DNA from: Muribaculaceae bacterium
GTDB lineage: Bacteria > Bacteroidota > Bacteroidia > Bacteroidales > Muribaculaceae
Assembly: GCA_009775225.1 (NCBI GenBank)
Contig: VSPE01000012.1
Location: 1-53,339 of the forward strand
Direction: 5' to 3'
DNA: 53,339 bases
Shown piece by piece: positions 1-7,770 of the stretch. The notes under the pieces were generated by a model. That model saw only the letters and a list, made by a program, of their open reading frames with translations, did not search any database and had not been told where the DNA came from. Positions within the stretch are counted from its first letter, which is position 1. The number at the start of each line of letters is the position of its first letter. The position numbers were made by a program, and so were the translations under genes.

Positions 1-1
1 G

Positions 2-616
2 CCTGAAAATCGCGTAACCAACATGAATACAGAGTTTAATAATTTCGCATTAACAGATTTTAAAAGACGCCAGTGCATCAGCTTTATGCTTGTAAAGGTG
101 CTCGACGGTGCCGGTCATCCCGTATGCCAGATACTCGAAGCTCCGGGCGAACACTATTTCGACGGTTCATCGAACCTCTCCTTCCCCACATACATAAATG
201 CTATCCGCACGGCTCCCAACCGTAAGGTGTGGGTGTTCTTCGTGGAGCAGGGCTGGGGTGAGAACCAGGGCGAGCGCAATCTCTATGCTCAGAAGATATG
301 CAGTATGCAGAATCTCATATCGCCAAACGACAAGGTAGTGTTCCTCTTCAACAAGGCCGACAAGCACCGCGCAAGCCAGTACAATTCCAACTCCAGGCCA
401 ATAATGTCGACTTTCTTCAACAACATCAGCCAGCAGTACCCCGGCATCTTCGACAAATACAAGAATACCGGTCTGATTAGTGTGCTCTACGGGCAGTACA
501 GGTTCAAGGCGGTATGCTTCTCGTCGGGTATCTTCAACAAGACAACCAACGGACGCGAGGTGTGGACGCTCGAAGACGACCGCTATTGCTCCGAACTCTG
601 GAAAGTGATAAAATAA
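2..616 (+). CDS. GTPase-like protein, 5' end outside the window
   Basis: The frame is open to the window edge, so the gene is probably truncated; the first ATG in view is at 23. Motifs fit the second half of a TRAFAC-type GTPase. EAPGE (about nt 137-151) sits where the G3/Walker B DxPG motif would be, with Glu for Asp. A hydrophobic strand then leads into NKAD, a standard G4 motif (nt 350-361), and FSSG (nt 518-529) could be G5. The P-loop must lie upstream of the window. No signal peptide or membrane helix is visible, so it is probably cytosolic. Four bases separate its stop from the next gene, which suggests co-transcription and a shared job. The last residues (TLEDDRYCSEL) echo a stretch of the next protein. 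GTPase fold: moderately sure. Function: unknown. Confidence 0.7.
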   Translation, partial: PENRVTNMNTEFNNFALTDFKRRQCISFMLVKVLDGAGHPVCQILEAPGEHYFDGSSNLSFPTYINAIRTAPNRKVWVFFVEQGWGENQGERNLYAQKICSMQNLISPNDKVVFLFNKADKHRASQYNSNSRPIMSTFFNNISQQYPGIFDKYKNTGLISVLYGQYRFKAVCFSSGIFNKTTNGREVWTLEDDRYCSELWKVIK

Positions 617-620
617 CTAT

Positions 621-2615
621 ATGATTTCAACGTATATCTACGGTTCGCCCCACGGCTTCAACTTTTACGAGAGTGTAGCGTCTCTGAACGATTATTTCAA
701 GAGTTTCTACATCTCCACCCGTAAAGGTCGGCGTCTTATGGTTAACCGCAAAGACAACGGTACTACCGTGTACAGCTTCTTGTGCTACGGGCTAATGGAG
801 AAGGAAGGGCGCCCTAACGCTTTCTTCGGATGCACTGTAACTCTCGAAGACAATCGGTATTGTCCCGACCTTAAGGTTCTCTTCGAGTGGTTCGATTATC
901 TGTTCGGCCGGGTGGTGGAGCGGGGACGTCTGTTCTTTGTAAACGATGGCGGCATCCTTCAGTATAAGGTAGACAAGTTCTCGGATATTCCGGATGAGAT
1001 TGACTGGTTGAAATCTAACCTTCCCAACATATTTACCAAATCGTCGGATATCGTTATTGTACCCTACGACGCCACTTACACCACGCGCAATCTCGGCAAA
1101 GTGGTGTGCTGCAATATTGACACCCCCGTACGCCGTATAATCGACGATTTCCGCAAGTCGCACTGGTTGGCCATATCGCCCGGGTTCAAGCCCGAGGAGG
1201 AGCTGGAGGAGATGAACTTCGCGGATTTATCTTCACGACTCAACGAATATAACCAGAAGATTCTTGCCGTTGCCGTCAATCCCTCGGCAGAAGATACCGG
1301 TCTGCTCAGAACAATCAAGGCGGAGTGTGCCGATGTCATGGAGTCGCTAAGGAAATACCACAGGGCTGTGACTGACGAGGTGGAGAAGCGGAACTGCACC
1401 GAGATAAGAGAGAAGTATGCCAACCTTTCAGGCAATATTGCGGCGCTTCTGAAAAAGATAGGGCAGGCATCGGGAGAGTCGGTGTCTTCCGACGGCTTCG
1501 ACGAACATCCGCCGCTCAGGAAATGTGTAAAATGCAATCGAATGTTGCCGGCCGACAGTTTCTTAGATGACAAGACCGATGTGTGCACCGAGTGTGATAA
1601 TGCGTCGGCGCCTACCAAGACACGGATATGCCGTAAGTGCCATGCAAAAAAGTCGGAGTCGGCATTTACTCGCCATGTGGATGTGTGCGACGACTGCGTC
1701 AAGACAGCGCGTAAAACCTCACTTTGGGAGAATATCAATACATCCTATGCCTCAATCGCTATCGTTGCCGTGATAGTGCTTGTGAGCGCATTTTTGATTT
1801 TTGGCCCGAGTTTCGGAGAGTCGGACGTTGAAAAGGAGTGTAAAGAGAGAGTGTTGCCGGGGCGCGAAGTGCGCAACAAAATTAATGATGGGACATTTGA
1901 AGAAGCCCGCTTCAATCGTCTTCTTGCCGACGGCAAATACTATGAGGCTTACGACTATGCCGTCTCGTTTGGAATGAAGGACGTCTTAGCCGGGGTTGTG
2001 GAAGAAGCCATATTTCGGAAATTCCGGGAAATTATAGTAGAAACGAGACCTTACACTCTAATATCTGAAAAGTGCCTGACCTTTACTACCGCCAACAGGA
2101 GAATCTTGCAGGAACTGAATTTTGATATGGACGAGCTAAACACGTTTGCTCGCTCGTGGCAAAGACTTTGCGAGATTACCGAGGGCGGCAGTCTTACCTC
2201 GGCGGCACGCTCAGAGGCAATGCGCATTATCAAGACATTGCCTGTCGAACAGCAGATGTATTGGCTAAAGTACATCGAGGCTATCCCCATACAGCAGACT
2301 GTGATTGTTGACGAAGTTCCTGACATGAACTTTAAAGTCACACTTGTGAATACCGATACTCATGGTAATGTGTTGTCTTCCGAGACTATTGGTGCGGTGC
2401 AAAGTACAACGCGAAACTTCCGTTCAGGAACTATTTTAGAAGTTACTGCCGACCATGGCACGCGAGTACGGTTTGACAGAGGAAGAGGCGTTACCATAAG
2501 TGGTGGCGTAAAACTTGACCTTGACCATAAAAATACCCCGGTGGTATTTACAATAGGTAATAATATGAAATTAACTGTAAATGTTTCTTCGGGATATGAG
2601 TTTGTTGAAGAATAG
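621..2615 (+). CDS. Bitopic protein: GTPase-associated-type N-domain, two zinc ribbons, one TM helix, external C-domain
   Basis: 664 aa, not assigned to a named family. Residues 1-190 form a globular domain opening with YIYGSPHGFNFYE; the last gene of the cassette has a similar N-terminus. Residues about 200-285 are charged and helical. Two consecutive zinc-ribbon-like units follow: C302-x2-C305-x16-C322-x2-C325 and C337-x2-C340-x15-C356-x2-C359. One membrane helix lies at about 376-398, and the 265-residue C-terminal part ends in beta-rich sequence. With no N-terminal signal peptide, the likely topology is cytosolic N-domain and ribbons with a periplasmic C-domain. It starts 5 nt after the GTPase gene and overlaps the next gene. 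I infer a membrane adaptor or sensor working with the GTPase. The role itself is not visible in the sequence. Confidence 0.75.
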   Translation: MISTYIYGSPHGFNFYESVASLNDYFKSFYISTRKGRRLMVNRKDNGTTVYSFLCYGLMEKEGRPNAFFGCTVTLEDNRYCPDLKVLFEWFDYLFGRVVERGRLFFVNDGGILQYKVDKFSDIPDEIDWLKSNLPNIFTKSSDIVIVPYDATYTTRNLGKVVCCNIDTPVRRIIDDFRKSHWLAISPGFKPEEELEEMNFADLSSRLNEYNQKILAVAVNPSAEDTGLLRTIKAECADVMESLRKYHRAVTDEVEKRNCTEIREKYANLSGNIAALLKKIGQASGESVSSDGFDEHPPLRKCVKCNRMLPADSFLDDKTDVCTECDNASAPTKTRICRKCHAKKSESAFTRHVDVCDDCVKTARKTSLWENINTSYASIAIVAVIVLVSAFLIFGPSFGESDVEKECKERVLPGREVRNKINDGTFEEARFNRLLADGKYYEAYDYAVSFGMKDVLAGVVEEAIFRKFREIIVETRPYTLISEKCLTFTTANRRILQELNFDMDELNTFARSWQRLCEITEGGSLTSAARSEAMRIIKTLPVEQQMYWLKYIEAIPIQQTVIVDEVPDMNFKVTLVNTDTHGNVLSSETIGAVQSTTRNFRSGTILEVTADHGTRVRFDRGRGVTISGGVKLDLDHKNTPVVFTIGNNMKLTVNVSSGYEFVEE

Positions 2616-3255
2616 CTTTATAAAGGCCTCTGCGCTTATGTGTTGTGTGTCGGCAATCAGTTTCAGCGTTGTAGGGCAGGATACCGAAGTCGAACGTAAA
2701 ATGTCGGAGGATGACTTCCGCGCGGCAATAGCCGCCCGCTTCTCTGTAGTCTATGAAATCAATAAGCCTCGTGAGCTCGCCGATACGCTTGCGGCGCAGG
2801 TCGACGACTATAGAGAATTGGTTGAATTGCTCGACAACAGAGTCGATAGTCTCGGTGCGGTCATCGCCCGTACTCCCAAGGTGGATTACTCGGTATGGCC
2901 TCTGCCCCTGCTTTCGGAAGATGTGTCGGTATTCAGAATTGAAAATCTTGCAGGTCGCTCCGTTCCGCCGGCGTTACAGCCGCATTACGACGTGGTGTGT
3001 TCCGTTGCAAAGATTGACTCTCTGATGGATAAAACCCAAGATAAAGTAGCTGAAATCATCACATTTGCCGAGAATAACAATCTGGATGCACAGCCTATGA
3101 TTGGGCCGGCTATCAGCGGATATGTGGGCGAGTTGCTTGATATGTTGAAAGCGCTCGGTAAAACAAGCGAACTGGTAACACTCTCTCCGGTACAGAAACA
3201 ATATGTGGCGGAACTAAAACAGAGTTATAACGACTTATCAAAATATTTCCAATGA
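2596..3255 (+). CDS. Secreted or periplasmic helical protein of unknown function
   Basis: 219 aa from the ATG at 2596; an in-frame ATG at 2581 would add five residues. I prefer 2596 because it gives a compact signal peptide (MSLLKNSF, hydrophobic core, cleavage near VVGQ-DTEV). The mature part is rich in charged and leucine residues and looks mostly helical (for example ELADTLAAQVDDYRELVELL), with no recognised catalytic motif. It overlaps the 3' end of the preceding gene by 20 nt, and its stop overlaps the next start (ATGA), so translation is probably coupled. In this cassette it may be a periplasmic partner of the external C-domains of the two bitopic proteins or of the aspartic protease. 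That is inference only. Confidence 0.65.
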   Translation: MSLLKNSFIKASALMCCVSAISFSVVGQDTEVERKMSEDDFRAAIAARFSVVYEINKPRELADTLAAQVDDYRELVELLDNRVDSLGAVIARTPKVDYSVWPLPLLSEDVSVFRIENLAGRSVPPALQPHYDVVCSVAKIDSLMDKTQDKVAEIITFAENNNLDAQPMIGPAISGYVGELLDMLKALGKTSELVTLSPVQKQYVAELKQSYNDLSKYFQ

Positions 3256-3803
3256 AAAAACGTTCTTTATTATCGCTGTTTTCAGCGACTGTTATCGCAA
3301 TATGCACGTCCTGTGGCGGTAAGTCGCAGGTCTCTCCGAGAGTTCCGATATGGGATGATGATGCAGACTGTTCCAAATCGGTGTCGCTGAGTTCTAAAAA
3401 TGTGATTGTGCCTTTCGAACGCACCAGCGACCTTGCGCAAGTTCAGATTTCGCTCAATGGCGTGCCATTCAATATGTGGTGGGATACGGGCGCTTCCATG
3501 ACCTGTATATCTGCGCTGGAGTTACAGAAGCTTGCCAAAGAGGGCAAGATAGAACTTGACGACTATCAAGGTTCTGTGGTATCGCGTATCGCCGACGGCT
3601 CTACATCCGAATCGTTGGTGTTCAATATAAAGGAGATATTCATCCAGGGCCGCGACAATCAGTATCTTATACTGCATGATGTGGCGGCAGCAGTATCGCC
3701 CAACACGGGCGCTCCGCTGCTGATAGGACAGAATATCATACAAAATCTTCCGCGCCACGTCTTCCATGAAGATGAGGGTGTGATAGTATTCGAGCAGCAG
3801 TAG
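3252..3803 (+). CDS. Retropepsin-like aspartic protease, lipoprotein
   Basis: 183 aa. A short hydrophobic leader ends in a lipobox (AICTSC, lipidated Cys21), so it is probably anchored in an envelope membrane facing the periplasm. The DTGAS motif at residues 78-82 is the catalytic signature of clan AA retropepsin-like proteases. The hydrophobic flap-and-strand pattern and PLLIGQNII (about 155-163) match the second conserved LxGxxxL element. Retropepsins carry one catalytic Asp per chain and act as dimers; the length fits one unit. Start and stop overlap the neighbouring genes by 4 nt and 1 nt. Plausible substrates are the external domains of the neighbouring bitopic proteins, which is untested inference. 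Fold: fairly confident. Substrate: unknown. Confidence 0.8.
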   Translation: MKKRSLLSLFSATVIAICTSCGGKSQVSPRVPIWDDDADCSKSVSLSSKNVIVPFERTSDLAQVQISLNGVPFNMWWDTGASMTCISALELQKLAKEGKIELDDYQGSVVSRIADGSTSESLVFNIKEIFIQGRDNQYLILHDVAAAVSPNTGAPLLIGQNIIQNLPRHVFHEDEGVIVFEQQ

Positions 3804-4999
3804 TGAACTTCAACTTCTACATATTCGGCAATTCAGGCGGCCGCTACAATCAGTACCCTCAGGACTATACAGAAGATATGATTAAGCCGCTCTGCGAAGA
3901 CCTTACCGGCTCGCTGGCTATGATATACCGCCACATGAACCTTGTGCACTATGTGTTTGTGGAGAGTCTCGGTAACGGTATTTATTTCGGCCTATGCTTG
4001 ATTTTCAATAAGGTAAGGTCGCGCTACCCCAGGAATTTGATTGACTATATGAAGAGCGTGATAGAGACACACGCGCTCAAGAACAGGAAAATTCTGGAGT
4101 ACGCCGCCTCAGGCGATGTCATATTCTTAAAGCCGCAGCTATGCGACGACGTCATGGCTTATGATTATCTCAAGTCGATAATCAATGCAGAGCTGGACTC
4201 CAAGAACAAATTCGGCATAGAGGAGCTGAATACCATATACGACGGTGTTGACAAGACCGGCTATGTGGATTTCAAAGAGCCGGATATGTCAATCCTCAAG
4301 CTCTCGGAGGAATATAACCGTGTGTTGATAGAAGACTCCGACGGTATAGAGAAAAACCATACCCACAGGGTTATAGCATCGCTCAGAGAGGAACTGGACA
4401 AGCGCGATACGATTATTGCCGAACTCAATAAAGACATATCGACACTTGAGAAGCAAAAGAAGCAGTACCGCAAGGTGATGTTTCTCCTCGGTGTGCTGGT
4501 GTGCTGTTGCGGCGGCCTGTATTTCCTCTATGACTCGCTCAACCAGACCGAGCGCGACCTCCGCCTCACCTCTTATAACCTCGCAGTGGCAAACGACACC
4601 ATTGAAAGCAACCGCATAGATATAGCGCGCCTCAACGGCCGTATAGGAGCACTCTCGTCATTGATTGAGAGCGAGCGCCTGCAAAAGCAGGACTTGCAGG
4701 AGAAACTCGACGGTATCGTGCAGGCTGCACCCTTCGTTGTCACCGAAACATCATTCTCATTCGAGTCGCGCACTTACAAGTGCAACTATTATGCTTCCGA
4801 GAGCGGCAGCAAAACTATTCGGTTCAAGGTCATCAAGAACAGCACGGGCAATGTAATGATGAATAGAGAGTTTTCGATATCCTTACAGCAGGGCTATGGT
4901 GATTTCTCGGTGTATGTGAACCCTTACCTCGACAGCTCTCATTGGTACACCTTCGAGATATGGTATGGCAACAGGCTGTTAGGCGGCTCTCAGCATTAG
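3803..4999 (+). CDS. Bitopic coiled-coil protein with N-domain related to the 664-aa cassette protein
   Basis: 398 aa with a GTG start in the TAGTG overlap with the protease stop. Residues 1-150 open with FNFYIFGNSGGRYNQYP and resemble the N-domain of the 664-aa protein, including an FGLCLIF strand corresponding to FGCTVTL there. A charged coiled coil runs about 190-222, one membrane helix lies at 224-244 (with three adjacent Cys), a second coiled coil spans about 246-305, and a beta-rich domain of about 90 residues ends the protein. No signal peptide is seen, so the N-terminus should be cytosolic and the C-domain periplasmic. The layout parallels its paralogue but has coiled coils in place of zinc ribbons. 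It is the last gene of the cassette, followed by a terminator. Function unknown. Confidence 0.72.
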   Translation: MNFNFYIFGNSGGRYNQYPQDYTEDMIKPLCEDLTGSLAMIYRHMNLVHYVFVESLGNGIYFGLCLIFNKVRSRYPRNLIDYMKSVIETHALKNRKILEYAASGDVIFLKPQLCDDVMAYDYLKSIINAELDSKNKFGIEELNTIYDGVDKTGYVDFKEPDMSILKLSEEYNRVLIEDSDGIEKNHTHRVIASLREELDKRDTIIAELNKDISTLEKQKKQYRKVMFLLGVLVCCCGGLYFLYDSLNQTERDLRLTSYNLAVANDTIESNRIDIARLNGRIGALSSLIESERLQKQDLQEKLDGIVQAAPFVVTETSFSFESRTYKCNYYASESGSKTIRFKVIKNSTGNVMMNREFSISLQQGYGDFSVYVNPYLDSSHWYTFEIWYGNRLLGGSQH

Positions 5000-5123
5000 A
5001 CAATCTCTCACTACCGTTATAACTTATAGCAGGTGGCGTTCATTGCGTAAGCTGTGAGCGTCTAAAGATGGCAGTATTCTGGTTTTTACCAAGAGTAACA
5101 GCTGTAAAACATTGTTGAAGAAG

Positions 5124-5154
5124 GTGCGTCGGGCTTACTCGGCGCACTTTTTTT
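5124..5154 (+). terminator. Intrinsic terminator of the five-gene cassette
   Basis: A GTGCG...CGCAC hairpin with internal pairs and a loop around GGCTTACT is followed directly by seven T. It lies 125 nt after the last cassette gene and a few bases from the 3' end of the convergent TPM gene, so it may also stop transcripts from the other strand. Confidence 0.8.
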
Positions 5155-5159
5155 GCTGT

Positions 5160-6413
5160 CTACCACCCGCCGGAGGCTCCGCCGCCGCCGGTGTGGCCGC
5201 CGCCGAAACCGCCTCCGAAGCTGCCTCCGCCTCCGAAACCACCGCGGTTGCCTCCGCCGCTTATTATTACGGGCGCGGTGACTATCATGGGGATTATGTA
5301 GGGGAGCGACGTTATTTTATGGCAGTGCATGCAGCGGTAGTCGCGCAGTCCCTGTCCGCGGCTGCGGGTGGTGGGCTGCTGGATTACGCGGTTGCGCTCG
5401 AGCTTGCAGGCGTGGGCGTGGCAGTAGGCGCACTCGGTATAGCCCGATGCGCGGTTCACATACTGCTCTATATCAGTCTCGCCGCATGAGGGGCACAGCC
5501 ACACGTCGTAGTCGACCGATCCTATGTGCTCCTCGAGGTCTTGAGCCGGGTTGAGGTATTCGTTGTCGTGTACTTCGTCGACCTTGCGCATCATGGTGCC
5601 GCAGTGCGGGCAGCGGCGCGGAGTGTTGCGCAGGCGGTAGAGTACTATCAGCAGGGGTACTGATGCCACCAGGGGGATAAATAGCCCGGCGAAGGTGAGT
5701 GCGAGATAGAGGGGCTTGAGCTTGGCAAGCTCCATATAGCGCGTATGGCGGTCTTTGCCGCGCACTGCAATCAGCCTCATTATCAGTATTATCAGCATAA
5801 TGGCCGCGCCAAGGCCGGCAAGAGTGAGATAGGTGCCGAAGAAGTCACCGTTGCTTTCTCTGTTTCTTAAGTCGGCGTCGGCCATTGCCGAGCGTATTTC
5901 TTCCGCAGCGTCGGGGTCTGTGAGTATGCTTGTCACAGCCTCGCCGGCCGCTGTCATGCCGCCGCTGAAGTCGCCTTCGCGGAATGAGGGGAACATCTTG
6001 TATTTTAAGATGTTGGCGCAAAGTATATCGGGCAGTACGCCTTCAAGCCCATAGCCTGGGCGTATTACGGCCTTACGGCGGTCTTTGGCTACGAGTATGA
6101 GCAGACCGTTGTCTTTGTCGCTCTTGCCGAGTCCCCACTTCTCGAACAGTTCAGTGGCGAAGATGTCGATGTCGTCGCCTTCGAAGTCGTCGATTACCAC
6201 CACGACAGGCTCTGCCGAGGTGCCGCGGCGTATGGTGCGCATAAGGTCGTTGATGCGCGCTTCCGCTTGCGGGGAGATGATGCCGTCGGGGTTGCTCACA
6301 TATAGTGAGGTGTCGGCAAGGTGCACGTTGGGAATTTCGTCGAGAGAATATGTGCGGGCGTGGCCTATGGCGGCACTTAATATCAGGAGTAGGGCTGTGA
6401 AGTATATTTTCAT
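5160..6413 (-). CDS. TPM-domain membrane protein with Cys pairs and Gly-rich tail
   Basis: 417 aa. A signal peptide (to about residue 19) precedes a TPM domain (about 30-170; YgcG/TPM_phosphatase family) with the typical pattern VVVVIDDFEGDDIDIFATELFEKWG and NGLLILVAKDRR. Two hydrophobic helices follow (about 195-218 and 235-258). A cytosolic-side segment has four Cys-pair motifs (CPHC, CPSC, CAYC, CMHC) likely to bind zinc, and the protein ends in a very Gly-rich tail with Gly-Gly-Phe repeats, common in this family. Members are linked to envelope maintenance; some TPM proteins are reported as acid phosphatases. It is the last gene of a minus-strand unit after dgt (13-nt gap). Family assignment is confident; biochemical role is not. 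Confidence 0.85.
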   Translation of the reverse strand: MKIYFTALLLILSAAIGHARTYSLDEIPNVHLADTSLYVSNPDGIISPQAEARINDLMRTIRRGTSAEPVVVVIDDFEGDDIDIFATELFEKWGLGKSDKDNGLLILVAKDRRKAVIRPGYGLEGVLPDILCANILKYKMFPSFREGDFSGGMTAAGEAVTSILTDPDAAEEIRSAMADADLRNRESNGDFFGTYLTLAGLGAAIMLIILIMRLIAVRGKDRHTRYMELAKLKPLYLALTFAGLFIPLVASVPLLIVLYRLRNTPRRCPHCGTMMRKVDEVHDNEYLNPAQDLEEHIGSVDYDVWLCPSCGETDIEQYVNRASGYTECAYCHAHACKLERNRVIQQPTTRSRGQGLRDYRCMHCHKITSLPYIIPMIVTAPVIISGGGNRGGFGGGGSFGGGFGGGHTGGGGASGGW

Positions 6414-6426
6414 TGTCGGTAGTGGG

Positions 6427-7770
6427 CTATACGGCCGGAAGAGAGAGGCCGTTGAGTTTGCGGTAGAGGTCGAGAGCGTATACGTCGGTCATGGCTGATA
6501 TGTGGTCGAGCACAGCCTGTATTTTGCCGAACTGTGTGGGAGCGTTCACATCGTACTGGTCTGGGAATTTCGACAGCAGCAGGCGTGAGTAGTTCAGGTC
6601 TGGCTCGAGCACTGCGCCGACCATGCGCTCGAGCAGGAAGGTGATGATGCGGTTGCCGGCAAGCTCGATGTCGACAACTTCGCCCGAGCGGTAAATCTTG
6701 TTCCACGATAGAGTGTTGCATCGCTCGTATCCTTCGCGCTCAAGGGGACGTATGTGCTTGAGGAGGGCTCCCTCGAAAGTGCCTGCGAGAATTTCGTCCT
6801 CATGCGCTATGAATGTCTGCGCGCATTGCTCCACAAGAGCGCCGACCACGCAGGAGCGCAGGTAGGCCACTTTCTCGTTGGGGTCGTCTACGGCGTTCAT
6901 GATTTCGCACATGTGGGCGCGCCGCTCGCCGTCGAAGAAGCCGAGGAGAGCTTCTATTACTTCGGCCGAAGAGAGTATTTTCAGCTTGTGTGCGTCTTCT
7001 ATATCCATTACCTCGTAACAGATGTCGTCGGCGGCCTCTACTATGAATACGAGCGGGTGACGGGCATATCGCAGCGGCTCGTCGTCGCCGGAGAGGCGCA
7101 GCATGCCCAGCTCGTCGGCAACTTTGCTGAAGTCCTCTTTCTCGGTGTTGAAGAAGCCGAACTTGCCTTTGGTGCTGAGGGTGGACTCAAAAGGATATTT
7201 GACAATGGAAGCGAGGGTGGAGTAGGTCATGGCGAAGCCTCCCTTGCGTCGGCCTTTGAACTGGTGTGTGAGCAGCCTGAAGGCATTGGCGTTGCCTTCG
7301 AAGTGCGTGAGGTCGGCCCATTGCACCGGTGTGAACATGGGTTTGAGCTTCATGCCCTCGCCCTCGCTGAAGAAGGTGCCTATGGCGCGCTCTCCGCTGT
7401 GTCCGAAGGGCGGGTTGCCAAGGTCGTGGGCCAGGCAGGCCGCCGCCACGATGTCGCCGAGGTGGTCGAAATGCTCTGTCGGCCAGTCGGCGTGCTTGTG
7501 CTTGAGGGCCTGCGCTATGTTGTCGGCCATCGACTTGCCTACGCAAGCCACCTCCATGCTGTGTGTGAGTCGGTTGTGCACGAAGATGCTGCCCGGCAGC
7601 GGAAACACCTGAGTCTTGTTTTGCAGTCGTCGGAAGGGCGAGGAGAATACCAGACGGTCATAGTCGCGGCGGAAGTCGGTGCGCGTAAGGTTCTTTTTGG
7701 GGTCGTGGTAGTTTTCAAGGCCGAAGCGCTTGTCATTTACCAATGTGGCCCAGTTCATTTTTTTTGCCAT
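6427..7770 (-). CDS. dgt: dGTP triphosphohydrolase (dGTPase), HD superfamily
   Basis: 447 aa from the ATG at 7770 (MAKKMNW). The longer open frame to 8037 runs inside the upstream epimerase gene and has low-complexity sequence, so I reject it. Expected dGTPase motifs are present: FRRLQNKTQVFPL, then RLTHSMEV with the first metal-binding His, the HD pair in ACLAHDLGNPPFGHSGE, and a late Asp in EAADDICYEVMDIEDAHK. It should hydrolyse dGTP to deoxyguanosine and tripolyphosphate, helping to control dNTP pools. Its start overlaps the end of the epimerase gene by 38 nt, so translation may be coupled. Confident. Confidence 0.93.
   Translation of the reverse strand: MAKKMNWATLVNDKRFGLENYHDPKKNLTRTDFRRDYDRLVFSSPFRRLQNKTQVFPLPGSIFVHNRLTHSMEVACVGKSMADNIAQALKHKHADWPTEHFDHLGDIVAAACLAHDLGNPPFGHSGERAIGTFFSEGEGMKLKPMFTPVQWADLTHFEGNANAFRLLTHQFKGRRKGGFAMTYSTLASIVKYPFESTLSTKGKFGFFNTEKEDFSKVADELGMLRLSGDDEPLRYARHPLVFIVEAADDICYEVMDIEDAHKLKILSSAEVIEALLGFFDGERRAHMCEIMNAVDDPNEKVAYLRSCVVGALVEQCAQTFIAHEDEILAGTFEGALLKHIRPLEREGYERCNTLSWNKIYRSGEVVDIELAGNRIITFLLERMVGAVLEPDLNYSRLLLSKFPDQYDVNAPTQFGKIQAVLDHISAMTDVYALDLYRKLNGLSLPAV

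Noticed and set aside
5160..5260. Repetitive GC-rich DNA resembling a repeat array
   Set aside because: It is the Gly-rich coding tail of the TPM protein; there are no spacers or repeats of CRISPR type.
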